From: an uncultured Bacteroidia bacterium
GTDB taxonomy: Bacteria > Bacteroidota > Bacteroidia > Bacteroidales > Prolixibacteraceae
Assembly (NCBI GenBank): GCA_903859795.1
Contig: CAIOOC010000818.1
Span: forward strand, 1 to 6,518
Direction: 5' to 3'
DNA length: 6,518 bases
Under the pieces are notes generated by a model. The model was not told where the DNA came from, searched no databases, and saw nothing but the letters and a program-made list of their open reading frames with translations. Below, piece by piece: positions 5,901 through 6,518 of the stretch. How positions within the stretch are numbered: the first letter of the stretch is position 1; each line of letters begins with the position of its first letter. The position numbers and the translations under genes were made by a program.

Positions 5901-6471
5901 TGTGCAGGAAGATGATTCAAATACACGTCTGTACGAAGGGAGCGGACTGGGTCTCTCTATAATAAATGGTCTTGTTAAATTAATGGGTGGCACAATCCGG
6001 GTTGAATCGGTAAAAGGTGCTGGAAGTTTTTTTGAATTTACACTTCCATGTAAGATTAAATATCCAGAAATACAGCCTATTGAGACAATATCAATCAAAC
6101 AGACTACAGGAAACAAGCCGCTTATCCTGATTGCCGAAGATGATTATTCAAACTACCTGCTTATGGAACTGTTATTAAAATCAACTTATAAGATTTTGCA
6201 TGCAGAAAACGGGTTGGAGGCTGTGGAAATGTGCCGTACTACACCCTCCATTGAAATGGTTATTATGGATATTAAAATGCCTGAGATGGACGGATTAACA
6301 GCCACCCGTATAATTAAGGATTTCCGCAATAATCTTCCTGTTGTGGTCCTGACGGCATATGCAGAATCCGGGATGGATAAAAAATGCCGCGAAGTTGGAT
6401 GTGAGGGGTATTTAACAAAACCGGTAGACAAGCATCTTTTGTTCTCAATGATCTCAAAATATAGAGTTTAA
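2971..6471 (+). CDS. multi-PAS hybrid sensor histidine kinase with C-terminal receiver
   Basis: A 1166-residue soluble hybrid two-component kinase. After a short coiled N-terminus come six inferred PAS domains, at about residues 33-141, 159-265, 275-392, 400-516, 535-659 and 668-784; the boundaries follow the recurring DIS/DIT-x-RK or -SK endings. The dimerisation domain (804-865) has the H-box NISHEIRTPLN with phospho-accepting His814. The ATPase domain (about 912-1026) shows the N-box Asn933, the G1 box DTGVGI (960-965), the F-box around 974-977, and the G2 box GSGLGLSI (990-997). The receiver (1050-1164) has acidic Asp1057/Asp1058, phospho-acceptor Asp1100, Thr1128 and Lys1150, so every key residue is intact. 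No transmembrane segment or signal peptide is seen, so it probably senses cytosolic or diffusible signals. No DNA-binding output domain or separate regulator is nearby, so its target is unknown. The linkers before PAS 5 and before the H-box are near-duplicates. Confidence 0.95.
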   Translation: MLTNDTVNDKLIIELQELKERNAALTKSSDLKFQLLAEDCLNLVARFDRNCRLTYANQSFTKHFGCSDIDYKGKNLAEICVEDIYAKGCEEVIRMTLDSGEIQEIKGIPFHPSENQLFNSRFIPEISSEGKIESVLCISTPDKVEETGQRPASNPFNTSWDILDQMLEGCQIIGFDWRYNYLNPAAELHNRRSRDELLGNRYMDIWPGIENTKLFEAIRQTLEARVRNHFENRFLFPDGEVGWFDVSIQPVPEGALVLSVDISDRKLDQKRLLESELRFIKLWEQGPFGMSLVDSGFRYKSVNLIFSEMIGYSEEELKNLTIKDITYPEDQLKDLQNVQRLINKEISVYRTEKRYIRKDGQVIWAALSVTANYNKEGQFLYNLAITEDISERKRDEEKLKEALDRSSAIIRTSPEAVIVTDRMGVVNLWNDSAEKMFGWKQEEILGKKNMTFATDRIDEIQKVRTAVFAGETVKDIETECIDKAGSIMHVNFSASPLRDAHGHIIGILSIAEDISEKKKMLQDLIMAKEKAEAIKVKLEVALASMSDAVFISDLEGNFVEFNDAFATFHKFRNKEECYKTFAEYPEFLEVYLANGELAPVEQWAVPRALRGETAQNEEFSLRRMDTGETWTGSYSFAPIRDSNGVITGSVVSGRDITESKKAEEALKKSEALFSAIFRSSPIAVSLNELSSGKWFEANNAFINMTGYSREEIIGHTSREINLWKHSGEREMIWQTLIEQGRVYNYETEFVKKNGTTGYIGIYVEKVNLAGRSFLLIMGNEITDKHQMIEDLVIAKEKAEAGDRLKTAFMNNISHEIRTPLNAIQGFTQLISDPSLTDDEREEYHQIINSSSQRLIQTVTDYMDISLIASNNIDVEKKDFPVAGVIEEILKKFEPRCIEKNLTLVVDISEPDTKKIINSDRELLFKIINHLLDNAIKFTKEGKIKIGISACDDSFKFYTRDTGVGIKEEALAAIFKYFVQEDDSNTRLYEGSGLGLSIINGLVKLMGGTIRVESVKGAGSFFEFTLPCKIKYPEIQPIETISIKQTTGNKPLILIAEDDYSNYLLMELLLKSTYKILHAENGLEAVEMCRTTPSIEMVIMDIKMPEMDGLTATRIIKDFRNNLPVVVLTAYAESGMDKKCREVGCEGYLTKPVDKHLLFSMISKYRV

Positions 6472-6518
6472 TCCATAATATTCCCATTTGCTTAAGAGGT
6501 TAATTACACATATTAAAC
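6472..6518. other. short tail with no recognisable feature
   Basis: The 47 bp after the kinase stop are AT-rich. No terminator hairpin with a T-run, gene start or promoter-like box is visible before the window ends. Confidence 0.6.

Overview
The window looks like chromosomal DNA of a member of the Bacteroidota, probably Bacteroidales-like. The clues are the divergent purN / acpP-fabF arrangement that is common in that phylum, promoter-like sites of the TTG ... TAnnTTTG type, AT-rich intergenic DNA without Shine-Dalgarno sequences, and a cytosolic multi-PAS hybrid histidine kinase of the kind abundant there. The genus cannot be fixed from the sequence alone.

Layout. Positions 1-315, minus strand: the start of fabF (cut by the window edge) preceded by acpP, the core of type II fatty acid synthesis. 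Positions 316-524: a 209-bp divergent control region with a 9-bp perfect inverted repeat on the acpP side, two tandem copies of an 8-mer that could supply the acpP -7 box, and a separate 9-bp near-perfect dyad over the likely purN -33 element. Positions 525-2384, plus strand: a tight three-gene unit, purN (1-bp gap) ldcA-like (4-bp ATGA overlap) yraN-like. Positions 2385-2492: a spacer with a perfect TAnnTTTG box and a short tandem 7-mer. Positions 2493-2852: a small MmcQ/YjbR-family gene. Positions 2853-2970: a spacer whose upstream edge carries the best promoter match in the window. Positions 2971-6471: a 1166-residue soluble hybrid sensor kinase with six inferred PAS domains, a histidine kinase core and a C-terminal receiver. 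Positions 6472-6518: nothing recognisable. No gene-free stretch exceeds 300 bp.

How the genes fit together. acpP and fabF act in the same pathway (acyl carrier and condensing enzyme). The purN-ldcA-yraN unit joins one-carbon transfer in purine synthesis, murein-peptide recycling and a nuclease-fold protein; the coupling is physical, and no shared function is evident. The kinase has no separate response regulator next to it here, so its output partner is unknown.

Most of the window is conserved housekeeping sequence. I found no convincing undescribed multi-gene system. The points most worth a second look are the two dyads in the acpP/purN control region and the modular make-up of the kinase (duplicated linker and two PAS modules with strongly conserved wording). 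No RNA gene, CRISPR array, insertion sequence or clear intrinsic terminator was seen.
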